Under the pieces are notes generated by a model that was not told the origin of the DNA, did no database searches, and saw only the letters and a list, made by a program, of their open reading frames with translations. This document shows, piece after piece, positions 11,451 to 24,700 of a stretch of DNA of 64,000 nt. The DNA lies in assembly GCA_023213395.1 (NCBI GenBank), contig CM041465.1, forward strand, positions 176,955,741-177,019,740, written 5' to 3'. The position numbers and the translations under genes are program-made. This stretch comes from Cycas panzhihuaensis. Taxonomy: Eukaryota; Cycadophyta. Positions within the stretch are counted from its first letter, which is position 1; each line of letters starts with the position of its first letter.

Positions 11451-13309
11451 AAGAAGAGAGGGGTGGAATATAAAGGCAAGATAGATTCTTAACAATCAAC
11501 AACATGTACTCATAAAATCATATGGTTGCATGGCCAACATTAGAATGGAGGGTGCATGCACTAGGAGATCTAACATTGTATGGCTTAGGGGGGGATTACC
11601 CAAAGAGTAACGGGGTGAAAAAGTTAATAGCTACACCTATAGCCCTTCTTAAACTCCCTATAGCTACTAGTGTATTGATCAAATTCCTCCTCCAATAGCA
11701 TGGTGGTAATTATGTAGTGTTTCTAGTTCAAACCATAGAATTTCTTCAATGTTTCAAGAGAATCAAGCTAATTGAGGTTGTGAACCATAATACTCAAGCT
11801 TTAAAGCAAGAAAGCAATAGAGTTACATAACCAAAATCAAACCTAACATGAGTGTTTTCACTGAATAATATCAAGAACATGCTTAGGTCTTATCCATTCC
11901 ACATAAGAATTACTTGTTATTTTTTACTAAAGTAGCAGGAGAATGCCACCTCTAGATCCTAAAATAGTGTGTCTCATGAGAAGCTCTGAGGATTAGAGAA
12001 GAAGGAATAAGTTGTTTATGAAACTAGAAGAAGATCTGAGAGTTTTTATATTCAAAATCAAAATTGAGTTGGTTATTCTCCAAAACCATGAGTTAGCCTC
12101 CTCTCTTTTTGAAATTTTCCCTAATTCAAACCAAAGTGGTAATTAGATTAATTGGCATGCTGCCCTAGACTATTGTATACCCATCTGGGCTTGCCATGGG
12201 ACACCTAGCATATTAGGGAAGCATTAATGATTAAATATAAATGTTGTTGGCTACATACAACTGTTGTAATAGTTATACTGTGAAGTTTTTTGTGATACCA
12301 TAAAGTACTTCATGGTACTTTAAAACACTTCACATGATAAGCGATAATCAATATTGTACAATATCAGTTTATGAAAAATTGACTAAAAAGCTATAAATTC
12401 CTACCTCAAACTTCTATAGACTAGCCCTAAGGTCTCTAAGCGATTAATCGCATGTAGTAGGGGCAAAAGAACAGAGTGGAATAGGTAAGAATGAGTCAAA
12501 ACTTGACAAAGATAAAGTTGCAGGGAACATGAAAAGGTCACCTTGCTAGCCAGTAGACCACAATGGGGGGCTCTAAAGCCATTAGACTGGAGTCTTGGTT
12601 TCCATTAGCATGGAAGTAAATATAGGCAAGCCAAACCAAGTAAACATGCATCCAATAATAACTCAAGCATCACATGAAGTAAAAAGCATAAGGGATGTGA
12701 TGAGATGTGAGATAGAAATATGTACCTACACTTACCTATGTCACAATCTCTTGGTCCATTCCCAATAACTAGGAAACAACCAAATTCATTACCCATAATT
12801 GAGGTCTTTAGCCACATTTATTAGATTCCTCTTGGCTCAGTTTTCTTCTATCAAAATTCATCATATTCCTTATGGAATTAACATTGAAGCTGGTAGGTTG
12901 GTGAACTTCATCTTAGAGTATCATTTACCAATGGTAGACAACTCTCCTTTGGTCCAATAGGCCATGCATTGAGATATTTATCTAGGGAGTAGTCCCTCTT
13001 AGTCTCACCTATAAGTGGCACTCACTGAAGAGGTTAAACTATGGTGATAACCCTAGGCACCTTTAACCCCTTTTAGAAGCTAAGTCATGTCATTGAAGCT
13101 TCCTATATGCTCTAGCGAGAGACTACAATGCCACTATGCTCTACAATGAAGGTAAACTACCTTGTAGAGTTGTAAATATTAGACTAGGATATGGATTCCA
13201 TCGATTGCATTACTCCTTCATTTCTACATCCTTATTCTTTTTATTTTATTGACCTTTCCTTTGCTTGCATATTTCTTTTTATGTGCTATTTATTTACAAA
13301 AACCTGAAA

Positions 13310-13445
13310 AATAATAGAAAATCCTTTCAAAATCTAAAAAAATGATAAAACCATTAAAAATAACAAAAAATAAAAAATAATTAAAAATAAAAAAATAACA
13401 TAAAACTATAAAATACAAAAAAATAATTAAAAAAAAAAAAAAAAT
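13310..13445. repeat. A-rich low-complexity tract
   Basis: Nearly uninterrupted AAAAATAA-type sequence ending in a run of about 16 A. Simple sequence; no coding. Confidence 0.85.
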
Positions 13446-15079
13446 CCAACCTCTAAAAAATAGTTGTTAATAAGGTACAATTATGACAACCAATCCTGAC
13501 TCATTGAGTCTTTCTCCTCTTTGGATATTTGAAGTACTACTTCATGTATTGAAGGGGCTTTGGGCTTCCAAGCCCCTATCTAAGGTTATGTTGCCCACTT
13601 GATCTTATCAGAGGGGCAACACTCTCATTGTTTGATGCCCCTATCATGTACACTCCTAAGATTCATAGCCACTAGCCTTTGGATCGATCTGGTCACTAAC
13701 TTATCGTCCTTCCTAGCTTATGCAGCTTTGTCATAGGTTCCCTAAGAGGCTAAGCTAAGGGAAACCCCTCTTTGATTTATTGCTAATGAGACATAACTAT
13801 GGTAGCCACTGCTCCATGTGACACACACACATATATTTCATTTTTATTATTATTGCATTTTATATCATTTGTATTAGCAACATTCACCATCTTCTAGTTT
13901 TAGATTGGAGGGGTTCTACTACCAAGGGGGAATTGTTTCCTAGCTTCTGGGAATGGGCTTAGATACAAGGATGAATAGGCAAGTGCAATTATAATTTTTG
14001 ACCCGTTTTACTTCTTATTGATATATATTTTAGGTTATATGGTTGACACATGCTTGATTTCTTACTTGATAGTTGATCCATGCCACTCTTACATGTTGAT
14101 GATGATTAAGACCTTGGTCCATGGCTCTGATGTCCACCTAATGGACTTCTTAGGTTGGAAAAGGTACCTCCTTGACCACCTACAACTTGTTTCTTTATTG
14201 ATTATTACTTCATTTTTGCTTGTTTAGCCTTATTTTCACCTTGCTACCACTTAATACTGACTAATTGCTACCTTTAAGTCCAATCACTTATGAGTCTGCT
14301 TGACTATATGATGAAAAGTTGGTGATAAATGAACTTTATTTTATTACCAATTTATTTTTTGACTATATTAGTGGTACTAGGAAGTATTTTGTGGTACCAT
14401 AAAGATATTCATGGTACTACAAATAAATTTGTGGTATAACTATCACTAACTTAGATTTAAGTTTAATGGTAATAATTAGCTCATAAATGATAGATTGTCA
14501 GCCCTAGTAGGCTACATCGGCCCAAGGTCATCTTGCATTAGTCTTAAGAGGCTAAATATGCCTCAATATTCTCATTTTCTTTTTTTTTTTTTAAGAAAAT
14601 CCCTCAAACCATGAGTATCACTCATGGTTTTAGTTGATGGTTTTCCTTACATTGTGGATAGAAAACCACCAACCCTCTCTCTTACTTCATATATAAATCT
14701 CACTATTTTTTCCAAAGGGAAGAGGAGACTTTTATGCAAGGAATACCCTATTATTATGTTATCAATTTTTTGCTAGATTCTAGCAATTTGGGTATACACA
14801 ACTAGCTTTTATTTAGGATATTTGTAAGCAAATAACCAAGAGGTATTAGAGAGTCTTTAGGGGAAATATCCAATAGCCATTGGCCATAATTTCCTCATAA
14901 AGGTATAGGTAAACCACTCATCCTTGCTTGAGGTAATCTTTATTTTCTCTAGTTCATCTTAGTTATTCCATGTTATGTGATTTCTTGATGAAAATTTATT
15001 GGTGGGCTCTTTGTTCTTCTTATCATCTCATTTGCTTAGCAAGTAGAATCTCTCTTTACCCTTCTTTTACTTATTTTTT

Positions 15080-15200
15080 GGTTGATTATTTTGAACAAGT
15101 TGAAAGACCATGGAGGTTTCCTAAGTATAGCTTGGGAAACCATATATATTAGGGGACGATTACCATCCTAAGGCACCCGACCCTATTCATCTTTCTCTCT
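15080..15200 (+). repeat. Inverted partner of 11,330-11,450
   Basis: Carries the ILRHP-type translation and the CATCCTAAGGCACCC block described for the partner segment. No ends of the repeat could be fixed. Confidence 0.35.
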
Positions 15201-15669
15201 TGTGCTTATAGATTTAGGATTATTTTCTGTATGTTTTGAGCTTACACCATTTCATGAGTTATATATGATCATTTCCATTAAATATATTAGAGGTTTGCTA
15301 TATTTTCAAAAAACTAATATGTTTATACAAAGGAGATAGAAGTTTGCAAGATACTATATCAATTTTTATTGATCAAACATTCCAACAAATCCTACACCAA
15401 TCATCATTGGAAAGGTAAGCTCTACATTCCCTTTCCTTTATTGTTTCTTCAAAGTTTTCTATGCTTTGTGCACTCCTTTTTTATCATAAAGGCTTTTAAT
15501 AATAATAAATGCTACTAAAATCCTTTTAGGTTTAGGTAAGTATTAGCTCTAATTCCCTCCTATCATGCTAAGGATACCACAATTTGCTAGAAAGTAGCTA
15601 TCACTACTCTAACCCACTCCTTTTTGGGTATGCATCATTCCTTTTAGTTTGTCATTTTTTTTTGTTTAT

Positions 15670-15925
15670 TACATTGTAAGGAAAAGAAAGGAAAAAAAAA
15701 GAGAAAAGTATAAAGATTTCTTTATTTTCTTATTGCCTCATTTCCCTTTATTTTCCTAAAATATTAAAAAAAAAAAAGAGAAAAGAAGAGGGAAAGAAAA
15801 AGATTTATTTTAGTTTACCTAACCCCCCTTTTCCATTTTTTGTATTTTTCCTTCATTACAAAAAAATAAATAAAAAGGGAGAGAAAAATATAAAAGAAGA
15901 AAAGAAAGAGATTAGTTGTATTACA
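15670..15925. repeat. Purine/pyrimidine-alternating tandem repeat, unit about 90 bp
   Basis: Three degenerate copies of a purine block (AAAAAGAGAAAAG-like) followed by a T/C-rich block (TTTATTTTCCT-like). Copy boundaries are loose because of the simple composition. Confidence 0.55.
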
Positions 15926-17019
15926 CTTCCTTTATTTGCATATGCATTGTATTTCATTTCTAAAGTAGGGAGTTGGACCAACACATTGACTGCCACATTT
16001 CAAGCCCAAGATGTGAGTAAGGACCATGCTATTGTGAGTCCTAAATCCACAAGGGTAGATTATGAACCCAACTAGAAATAGCCTAAGCACATTTATTTAA
16101 AGTGAAAAAGCATCTAGTTGCATTTTAGAGATAAGTTATACCTTTCTCCCTTTTTCCATAGGCTCATTTGACATTGATGGCTACATATTTCCTTGGATGC
16201 ACACACACATATACACATGCTCAAATTCCCTTAGTTTAGTCTTTTAGGTAGAGAAAGAATGATTCCCCTTGCAAACACTTTTAAGAAGTGCACAAGCATC
16301 TTATGTTGGTATCATAGGACTTGTTCATACTTATAGAGGTTAACCACTCTAAGCTTCACAGTTTCTTCTAAGTATGAACATCTTGCCATTACAACTATCA
16401 AGAGCGTTTCACAACCCTTTTCTCTTGATCTTCTACTTGTGGTTGTACCTATAGTATTTAACTATAGTAGGGCCTTTACCTTGAAATATTAATAAAGATA
16501 ATCCCTAGTCTATAAACAAAACTATATTAGCCTTGTAAGGAGAATAGTTAGGATCCCTAAAGTTACTACTCCACCAACATCTTTGGTATTCCTTAAATTC
16601 TGTGGATATTAGAAGAAACCATTGGCCATAAGGTGTATTAAATGGTAGACTAAGGTGAGAAACTTATTTTTTGGTGTTTAGAGACCAAGCTAGACCTAGA
16701 GAGGATGAGTGCCTTAGTTATAGTTCTCAACTAGATTTGTCACTAGGTATAAGTCTTATGCAAAATGACTAATAAATTAGGGGGGTTCTTGACCTTCTTT
16801 GCAACATATGTACTGAGGTATATAGAGCCATGAGCTCACATGTTAGTATATAAGGTCCCTAGTTTACCACTTGTAGGTAGGCACTACTAGATAGGATAGC
16901 AACCAAGAGCTTTCTTAGAGACCCATAAACTTAGAATTCTAGAATAGTAGCCCCTTAGGTAGATAAGATACAAGAACATAAGATTCAAAACTAAATGACA
17001 CTTTATAAATAATAACCTA

Positions 17020-17695
17020 AATGATTCTATCAAATACTATTAAACTCAATGGTCTAAATAATTTTATAGCTTGGAAGAAACAAGTGAAAAACCTTCTCAT
17101 CATAAATGATTATTAGAGTTATATCAATGGTGATATCCTTTTACTTAAACCTACCTAAGATCCTAATGATCCCAACACTATCATTCCACCTAATCTAATT
17201 TCCTTAACTAATTTCAAAGCTAAGGACAAGATAGCCTTATCTTTCATCTACTTTGTAGTAGAAGACCAAGTGGATCAGAATATAGAAACCATATAAATCG
17301 CTTACAAAGCTTGGAGCATTTTATGCTCCCTCTATAAGAGGAAAGATGAATCATGATTTTTGATCCTAAAAGCATGCTTGTTTGGAATCCCTTTCAATGG
17401 AAATATTATTGCTCACCTAATTAAAGTCAAGATAATAAAAAAACAACTAATAATCCTTGGTGAACCTCCATCAAATCATGACTTAGTATCTAATATTCTT
17501 AATATCCTCCCTATCGAATATAATAGCTTTATTTTCAAACTCCATGATAATTATACTAAAATAGACTTTATCACATTTGAAGGACTCTTACTAAGAGAAG
17601 AGAATATTCTCAACTACCAAGAAGGAACATCTACCTCTAATTCATCCCTTGCATTTGTCATCAAGAATTTAGAGAGAGGTAAGACTATTCAATAG
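17020..17695 (+). pseudogene. gag: copia gag (UBN2-like) of the old element
   Basis: Begins KLNGLNNFIAWKKQVKNLL then SYINGD, the standard copia gag opening (L-x-G-x-N-Y-x-x-W-x-x-x-x-x-x-L-L...Y-I-x-G). Further on, an open stretch from 17,360 reads GIPFNGNIIAHLIKVKII, GEPPSNHDLVSNILNILP and EYNSF, the gag C-terminal helices. Stops break the link between the two. No zinc knuckle was recognised before the protease. Confidence 0.7.
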
Positions 17696-18230
17696 CCAAT
17701 TCAGTAGCCAAATCAACTACGAAATCTTTCTTAACAACTTAACTCCTTAAATATATCACTAGAGACAAGTCAACTACTAACTTAGTAGTAACCATAATAA
17801 GTTGGCCCTTCCTTCCACTAAGTTTAATAGTCTCAGTAGCATCATTAACTACCACAGTCTCAATCACAAAAAAATCATCAGTATAGACCAAATGTCACCT
17901 ACTTATATTATGGGAAAAATGGCCATCTTGTTGTTAAATATAGGAGAAGATAAGTTGGTCTTCAATTGTTATAAAATCAAGGGGGAAAACTATATAGGCC
18001 TTACTTCCAATAAGAAGACCCCATTCCTCAACAATGAGGTCCTATTTATCCATAAGAAGGGCTATCATACTAGCAACTAGGCTAATTCTATCAACAAAAT
18101 TAGAATTAAAGACTAAATTAGAATTAAAATCAGCAAATAGATAGCATTCCCACCCAAAAATTCAAGGAACAACCCCAACACTTAGTAAGGAGGCAATGCG
18201 GTAGATACTTAAGACACCTCCTCTCAAAAC

Positions 18231-18461
18231 TTGTTCTTTGTGACATTATCATCTCAACTCGATGAAAATACTAGGTTACTTAATTTAGGTGCCATATGCC
18301 ACATGACTGGCACAAAAGACATGCTAGAAGAAACCTATCCAATTAACACTAAAATAGTCATATTTGGAGACAACCTTACCTACAATATAACTAAGATTAG
18401 AAGGGCTTTAATTACTTTAAAGGATCATAAAATCAAACACCACATCAATAATGTGTTTTAA
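18231..18461 (+). pseudogene. copia protease domain, active site lost
   Basis: Reads RLLNLGAICHMTGTKDML, corresponding to the copia protease signature WxLDSGAxxHMT. The catalytic Asp-Ser-Gly is replaced by Asn-Leu-Gly, so it cannot cleave. It is followed by the usual IxxAxGxxxxxxGxG-like region (VIFGDNLTYNITKIRRA) and a stop after NNVF. Confidence 0.7.
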
Positions 18462-18963
18462 GTTCCAAGCATAAAGATGAATATACTTTTTGTTAACCAA
18501 ATTGACAAGTAGCATCTAAATATCCTCTTTAGTTAGGGCATCTGCACTATCATCAATCATGCTACTGGATAACTTGTGGTAACATGACATAAGATAGTGG
18601 CTTATATAAGCTTAAGGCATTCCTCTAGCTACTAATCTACCAACAAAATCATGTTTGATGGCCCAAAATACCCAATTTGATAAGGGAAAAGAAATCATGG
18701 TAGAGGACCCACCCCTTATCCAAGAACAAGGTGAATGCTTCCATCTTGATGAAAAACCTACCTCAAATAGTGCCAGAGACTAACTATAGAATAAATGCAT
18801 TAGTTATCTAAACATATAAAGTTTAAATATCATGTCTAGGCTTCATATGGCATATGGACTTCTTAAGATCAAGAGAAATAAATGCATTTGTGGGACATGC
18901 CTAGTGAGAAAATAATAAAGAGAAAAACTCCTATCCAAGAATGCATAGAGAGCATCTAAATTA

Positions 18964-19670
18964 TTGGAGTTAGTCCACTTAAATATTTATAGGCCTATGT
19001 CAGTTCAATATCTCAATGGTAGCCTATTTTTCATGACATTTATATACAACTATTCCAAGAAAGTGTGGGTCTACTCCCTACGGAATAAGAACCAAGCCCT
19101 TGACAAATTCAAGGAATTTAAAGCTGAGGTAGAGAGCGAACGTGGCATGAGTATCAAGACACTTAGATTAGATAATGGAGGGGAATATATATCAAATCAA
19201 TTCACTAATTTATACAAATAGTATGATATCAAATGTCAGTTCCCAATACCCCACACACCTTAACAAAATGGTGTAGTTGAGAGAATGAATCAAACATTAG
19301 TGAATAAAGCAAAAGTTATGTTAAGTAGTGCAAATCTTGTTACAAGATTTTGGGTCGATTCCATCACAATTGTTGCTTATCTAACAAATAGAAGTCCCAC
19401 TATTATAGTTAATGACATTATTCCTGAGGAGGCTTAGTTAGGATTTAAACCAACTGTTGCACATTTGAAAATATTTGGATGCATGGAATATAAACTTAGT
19501 CGAAAGGAGAACAAAAAAAGGCTAGATAAAAAGAGCCTTAAGTACATATTCCTTGGCTATGTACCTAGTTGTAAAGCCTACAAAGTATTTGACATTATTG
19601 GAAACCAAACCTACACTAGTTAGAATATCATTTTTTCTAAAGATACTTAGGACTTAGATGCCTCAAAACT
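18964..19670 (+). pseudogene. copia integrase core, old element
   Basis: LVHLNIYRPMSVQYLNGS, then FMTFIYNYSKKVWVYSL, LRLDNGGEYISNQF, QNGVVERMNQTLVNKA and TVAHLKIFGC follow the copia DDE integrase. The first catalytic Asp (normally H-x-D) is Asn here (HLNIY). The second (RLDNGGEY) and the Glu (VERMNQ) remain. A TAA in HTP*QNG sits where the young copia has CAA, and a TAG breaks EEA*LG. C-to-T decay explains these stops. Confidence 0.8.
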
Positions 19671-20039
19671 TTAGTATGTAGTAAAAGATAATATTCATGT
19701 GCCTGAAGTGCCTCTTGAACCAATTTTAGAGCCATCAACACCTACATCCTCCTATATACTAGGTTCATCTTTAGCCCTAGTAACTTCAATGACTACATTA
19801 GATATAAGAACCTCCATGCCATATATTTTAGTTGGTGAACTTTAGGTGGAAGCCACTGGTATTCAGCCACCTCTCAAGTGGGTTCAATAACTTTTAAAAG
19901 ATGCTCCTCCTCTCACAGCTACCAAAAGAGTATCAAAGATGAGACACTCCACTAACTTTGCCCTAATAACATGTGTCTTAGAAACCCCTAAGCCTTTTAC
20001 ATTTTAGAAGGTAATTAAAGACCAAATATGATAATTGGC

Positions 20040-21477
20040 CATGGACAAAGAGATGAATTCCATCTTGAAAATAAAACTTGGGAGCTGATAGAACTACCAC
20101 CTAAGAAAAAGCTAATTAATTACTGATGGCTATATAAAACCAAGTTCCATATAGATAGCATCATTGAGTGTTATAAATCTTGTCTTATTATAAAAAGTTT
20201 CAAATAGTAGGAAGGGATAGACTATGATGAGGCCTTTACACTGATAGCTAATATGATCACATTTCATTTGGTGATGTTACTAGTAGCCCAATTCAAATAG
20301 CTAGTCTACCAAATGGATGTGAAGGGTGTTTTCTTCAATAGAAAGCTCATAAAAGACATTTTCTTAAAGCAACCTCTTGGCTATGTTGTTCTAGGTAAAG
20401 AACACTTAGTTTGTAAGCTTAAGAAAGCCTTGTATGGACTAAAGTAGGCACCACATACTTGGTATATAAAAATTAATACTTTTTTCACTTAGCATGTATT
20501 CCATCATTTACCCTCTAATTTAGACTTATACATTTAGGTTAGAGGAAACTTGATCACCATCATTATACTTTATGTAGATGATTTAGTAGTCTCAAGTAAT
20601 AATATTAAAGGCATAGCTTAGCTATAATATGAATTAAAAAGTAACTTTGAGATGATAGATCTTGGGTTGCTCTATTATTTCCTTGGAATTAAAGTTTGAT
20701 AAGAACTAGGTCACATCTTCCTATCTTAATTAAAATATACCAACAAACTCTTGCAATGGTTTAGGATGATAGATTATAAGCTAACTCCAATTCCCATGGA
20801 AATAGGAACTAAGCTAAACTTGGATGAGCAAGGCAAACCATTCAATCCCACCTTTATATTGGCAATTAATTAGGAGTCTCATCTACCTCATATATACTCA
20901 TATGAACATCTATTATATTATTGAGATCCATTCTAGGTATATGTTAAAGTTTAAAACATCCCATTGGAAAGCCACAACTAAGATTCTCAAATATATTTAT
21001 AACATATATCAATTTAGACTTGACTACAACTAAACTAAATCTCCTACCCTAAAAGGACACACTGATGCTGACTAGGCAGATTGCTAAGATGCACACCACT
21101 CAACTTCAAGATACTGTTTTGACATAGATTCAATTGTAATCTCTTGGAGTTATAAGAAGTATCCAAATTTTGCTCTTTTATATATTGAAGCTAAATACAA
21201 AGTAGTTATCCATGCTACTACAAAGTTGATTTAGCCTAGGAGGATTCTTGTAGAGCTTAGACTTTAACAAATTACACCCATCATTCTCTACTGTGATAAT
21301 TAATGTGTGTTGAAGATGGCAAAGAATCTAATTTTTCATTCTAGAACCAAGCACATAGAGGTCCATCATCACTTCATCTATGAATATATTTAAAATAGAG
21401 AAGTAAATCTTGTTTACTGACTGAGGACTAGGTTGCAAACATCTTCATCAAAGTACTTGGTAAAGTAAAGTTTAAAC
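20040..21477 (+). pseudogene. copia reverse transcriptase and RNase H, old element
   Basis: RT is visible as VYQMDVKGVFFNRKL, LKQPLGYVVLG, LVCKLKKALYGLK*AP and the catalytic ILYVDDLVVSS near 20,565-20,600, then DLGLLYYFLGIKV. RNase H is badly broken, but its terminal TKHIEVHHHFIYE survives near 21,345-21,390. At least a dozen stops occur, mostly TAG or TAA at Gln positions. The young copia insertion point lies in the last codons. Confidence 0.8.
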
Positions 21478-21685
21478 TGTAAAAGGTAATGTTTTACCTT
21501 AGGTTATAATATTTAATGTAAGGGTTATGTACCACTTTCTCCTCCTTTCTTAAGTTGACAAGTGGTATTACATGGTTGAGCGGTTACCATATATACCCAC
21601 CTTGTACTTGTATATATATGTAACAAATCATCAATAAAATACACATGGAGAGAGTGAATTTATTCCTCATTGAGGTTTTGTTACA
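21478..21685 (+). repeat. 5' LTR, young copia
   Basis: TGTAAAAGG...TTGTTACA, 208 bp. Contains the sequence TCAATAAAATACAC about 50 bp from its end, a probable polyadenylation signal region. Flanked on the left by TAAAC. Confidence 0.93.
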
Positions 21686-21700
21686 TGGTATCAGAGCAGG
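21686..21700 (+). other. Primer binding site, initiator-Met tRNA type
   Basis: TGGTATCAGAGCAGG follows the 5' LTR with no spacer. It is an exact match to the usual copia PBS. Confidence 0.92.
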
Positions 21701-22357
21701 CTCCTAGCTCCTCCTGCCTATGAAGAAATAAATCTAGGCTTCATAAAAAGGAGAAGAAGAATATTGAAGACAAACTATTATTACAAGAATCTGTTGTGTG
21801 AAGACAATTGTCTAGGCGAATTTGAAAGAAGAATCATATAGATTTGTATGATTGTACGGACTTATACAACCGTCAAAAATTGAAGTCATCAGATTTTGAT
21901 GAAACTCACTCAGATCAAAGATCAGAGCCTCCTCTACATCTTTCTCTTTTGCGACGACATCATTTGGAGTCATTTCGACCTAGTTTTGAGCCAAAATATA
22001 GGCACGTGAGTTTAGAGCCTTCTCTCAATATTTTTTCAAAAAACTTTCAATCAAAATCCCTAGTACAAGTACTCAAATCTTTTCTCATCCCTAAACAAAG
22101 AATTTCAATGATTGCTTGCATAGATTTGAGTTGATTTTTCTAGGTTTTTTCTCAAAAATGGCAAAAACCCTTAGGCACGGGTTTACTTCTTCGTTTAGAT
22201 TTTTCTTTTACATCTGAAGTCAAATCAAGAAAATAAACACAGATTCAGACACACCCATTTATGAGTTCTTTCATTTAAGATCGATTTCATTTCAATCTAT
22301 ACAACAGGCTATACAGACAGTTAAATCTAATTTCTTTGTCCTCAATCACCCTTAATA

Positions 22358-23255
22358 ATGGCCTCCTTTGTTGGTTCACTGAATAAAAGTGAGAAACTTA
22401 TAGAAATGAATTTTAGTGCCTAGAAAATCAAAATTTAAGGGTTGTTGAGAGCAAAACGAGCCTAGAAAATCACTACTGGGGCTGAAACATAGCCTACTGA
22501 TGCAACAGCCTTGACTAGTTGGGAGGAAAGAAATAATGTTGTTGTCTCAGTCCTCAAACTCTCGATTTCTGACTCATTATTAGTTTATATAGATGGCATA
22601 GAAGATGCAAATGAAATTTAGAAAGTTATGACTTCAATGTTTAATAGAAAAAATGAAGCTAGAATTGTAGCATTAAGAGAAGAGCTTTATAAGTTGAAAA
22701 TAAGAGAGGGATAAACTGTGTCAGATTTCTTAACCAAGTTAACTAGCATTAAAACTGCCCTTCTCATAGTAGGAGAGAAGTTAACGGACACAGAACTAAT
22801 CCACCTGGTGCTCAATAAACTTCCAAAGTCCTTTGACAATATGGTAAATATCTTGATAGGAGGAGGACATACAACCACAATGTCTTTTGATACTCTAACA
22901 TGACATATGCATGCTTAAGAGCAAAGAAATCAAAGGTATGAATAAGAGTCAGAAATTAAAGATGCACTTATTTTGAAACTTTAGATATAAGGCAGAGGAA
23001 GAGGATAATTTAATCCCAGATCAAGAGGAAGAATGCCAATAAGTCATAGGGGATGTTGGATAGAAGGAAGAGGACGAGGAAGAATGATCAACAATCCACC
23101 TTGAGATGCCAGAGTATGTTTTAACTGTGGAAAACCAAGTCACTTTTCAAGTAACTGTAGAGCTTTTGATGTTTGTTATCACTGTGGCCAAACAGGTCAT
23201 TACCCTTATCAGTGCTACCAAAAACATGTAGAACTGCAGAAAAGAAAATAGCAGG
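22358..23255 (+). pseudogene. gag: copia gag with two CCHC zinc knuckles, young element
   Basis: The ATG at 22,358 gives MASFVGSLNKSEKLIEMNFS, then a TAG. The UBN2-like core continues as SVLKLSISDSLLVYIDG and REELYKLKIREG, then LTKLTSIKTALLIVGEKLTD and LNKLPKSFDNMV. A Gly/Arg-rich stretch near 22,990-23,090 precedes two zinc knuckles: CFNCGKPSHFSSNC (23,117-23,158) and CYHCGQTGHYPYQC (23,174-23,215). Both fit CX2CX4HX4C exactly and would bind element RNA. Two knuckles rather than one is somewhat unusual for copia gag. Stops at several Gln or Trp codons. Confidence 0.85.
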
Positions 23256-23339
23256 TATTCAAAAATTATAGCAAAGAAAAAGACATACCAAAAGAAGAGA
23301 TTGAAACTACTTTTATTATAGCCTTGGCAGCAAATGCAA

Positions 23340-23578
23340 GCACAACAGAGAACTGGTATATAGACTCGGGTGCCTCACATCATATGACATGAGTCAAAGA
23401 ATGGTTTGAAATCATCAAACCTTATGAATGCAACACATCTGTTGAGCTAGGAGATAATTTTCCTTTACACATAAGGGGAATAGGACAAATCACCATATAC
23501 ATCAACGAAAAAATTCAACGTATTGGCAATGTCTTTTTTGTACCTGGAATAAAAAAGAATCTCCTGTTAGTTTCATAA
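23340..23578 (+). pseudogene. copia protease domain, young element
   Basis: NWYIDSGASHHMT carries the intact catalytic Asp-Ser-Gly (Asp codon at 23,363). A TGA follows immediately at the codon after HMT. The frame then goes on with VELGDNFPLHIRGIGQI and GNVFFVPGIKKNLLLVS, the usual C-terminal half ending in the LLSVSQL-like motif. One stop and a TAA after VS disable it. Confidence 0.85.
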
Positions 23579-24700
23579 TTGAGTGATAAAAAGTTAAGAA
23601 TAATATTTGATGAACATGGATATTGTTATATCCTTGATATGAAAAGAAATGGGACAGTTATATCTAAAGGAGAAAAATGGAATAGGTTGTATAAACTCCT
23701 TTCAAATCCTGTAATGCCTGACAAAGCCCCCACTAAAATGATTTCTGATGTAAAAGCTTTTACTGCAGATAGCACTGATAATAATGAAATTTGGCATTTG
23801 AAGTATGGTCATATCTCTCATGATAGGTTAGAAAGATTAAAAAAATATAACATGGTGAATGGTTTGCCAGATATCTCATTTAACCATTTTATATGTAAAA
23901 GTTGTATGATGGAAAAACAACACAGGACTCCATTTTCAAAAAGTACCTAGCATGCACAATGCAGATTGGAATTAATGCATATTGATCTATGTGGTCTGTT
24001 TATACCCATCTCGATTAATGGATCAAGGTATTTCTTGACCTTCGTTGATGATTTTTCTGTGAAAACTTGGGTGTAGTTTCTATCTAGCAAATCAGAAACA
24101 TTTGGATATTTTAAAGAATTTAAAGCTGCAAGTGAATTGGAAAGCGATCAAAGGATCAAATATGTTCATTCTGATAGAGGTGAAGAGTTTATGTCTAATG
24201 AATTCATTCATTTCTGCAAAATACATGGAATTCAAAGACAGTTTACAACTCCTTATACACCTCAATCTAATGGAGTTGCAGAAAGAATGAACAAAACAAT
24301 TGTAGAAATGGCTCATTACATGCTAAATAATAAAGATTTAGCAAAGAAATATTGGGTAGAAGCTATACATATAGTTTCATATTTGATTAACAGAAGCCCT
24401 ACTCAGTCCTTAGATAATATAACTCCTGAAGAAGCATGGTCAGGACATAAACCTAATGTAATCCATTTGAAAATATTTGGCTACAAGGCTTATGTTCATA
24501 TTCCAGATAAGAAAAGAGCCAAATTAGACAATAAAAGCATAAAATGCATAATGGTTGGATATATCAACCATTCAAACGCCTACAGGTGCATGGATCAAAA
24601 ACCAAATAAGCTTTATGTGAGCAGGGATGTAATCTTTGATGAGAAAAAGGAAAATATTGATACTACAGTACAGATCGATGAAGATCATTCAGATATATAT
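23579..24700 (+). pseudogene. copia integrase (zinc domain and DDE core), young element
   Basis: The pre-integrase zinc domain reads IWHLKYGHISHDRLERL with CKSCMMEKQHRTPF (His, His, Cys, Cys kept). After a TAG the core shows all three catalytic residues: HIDLCGLF, HSDRGEEF and VAERMNK. YWVEAIHIVSYLINRSPTQS and HLKIFGYKAYVHIPDKKRAK follow, then the VGY and YVSRDVIFDE segments. The largest open stretch is 250 codons (24,137-24,889). Breaks: the TAG after PFSKST, a TAG in KTWV*FL and a frameshift near 24,120-24,140. Confidence 0.9.

Larger units (their letters stand above)
10277..16980. other. Decayed repetitive DNA with no recognised gene
   Basis: Six and a half kilobases without convincing coding or LTR ends. 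Low-complexity patches are annotated separately. Scattered similarities hint at old LTR-element leader or LTR sequence: a CATCCTAAGGCACC block seen in both orientations (11.35 and 15.17 kb), and a GTACCAT-containing segment at 12.3 and 14.4 kb. A short hairpin (GTTCATACTTA near 16,322 and TAAGTATGAAC near 16,369) is also visible. Confidence 0.45.
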
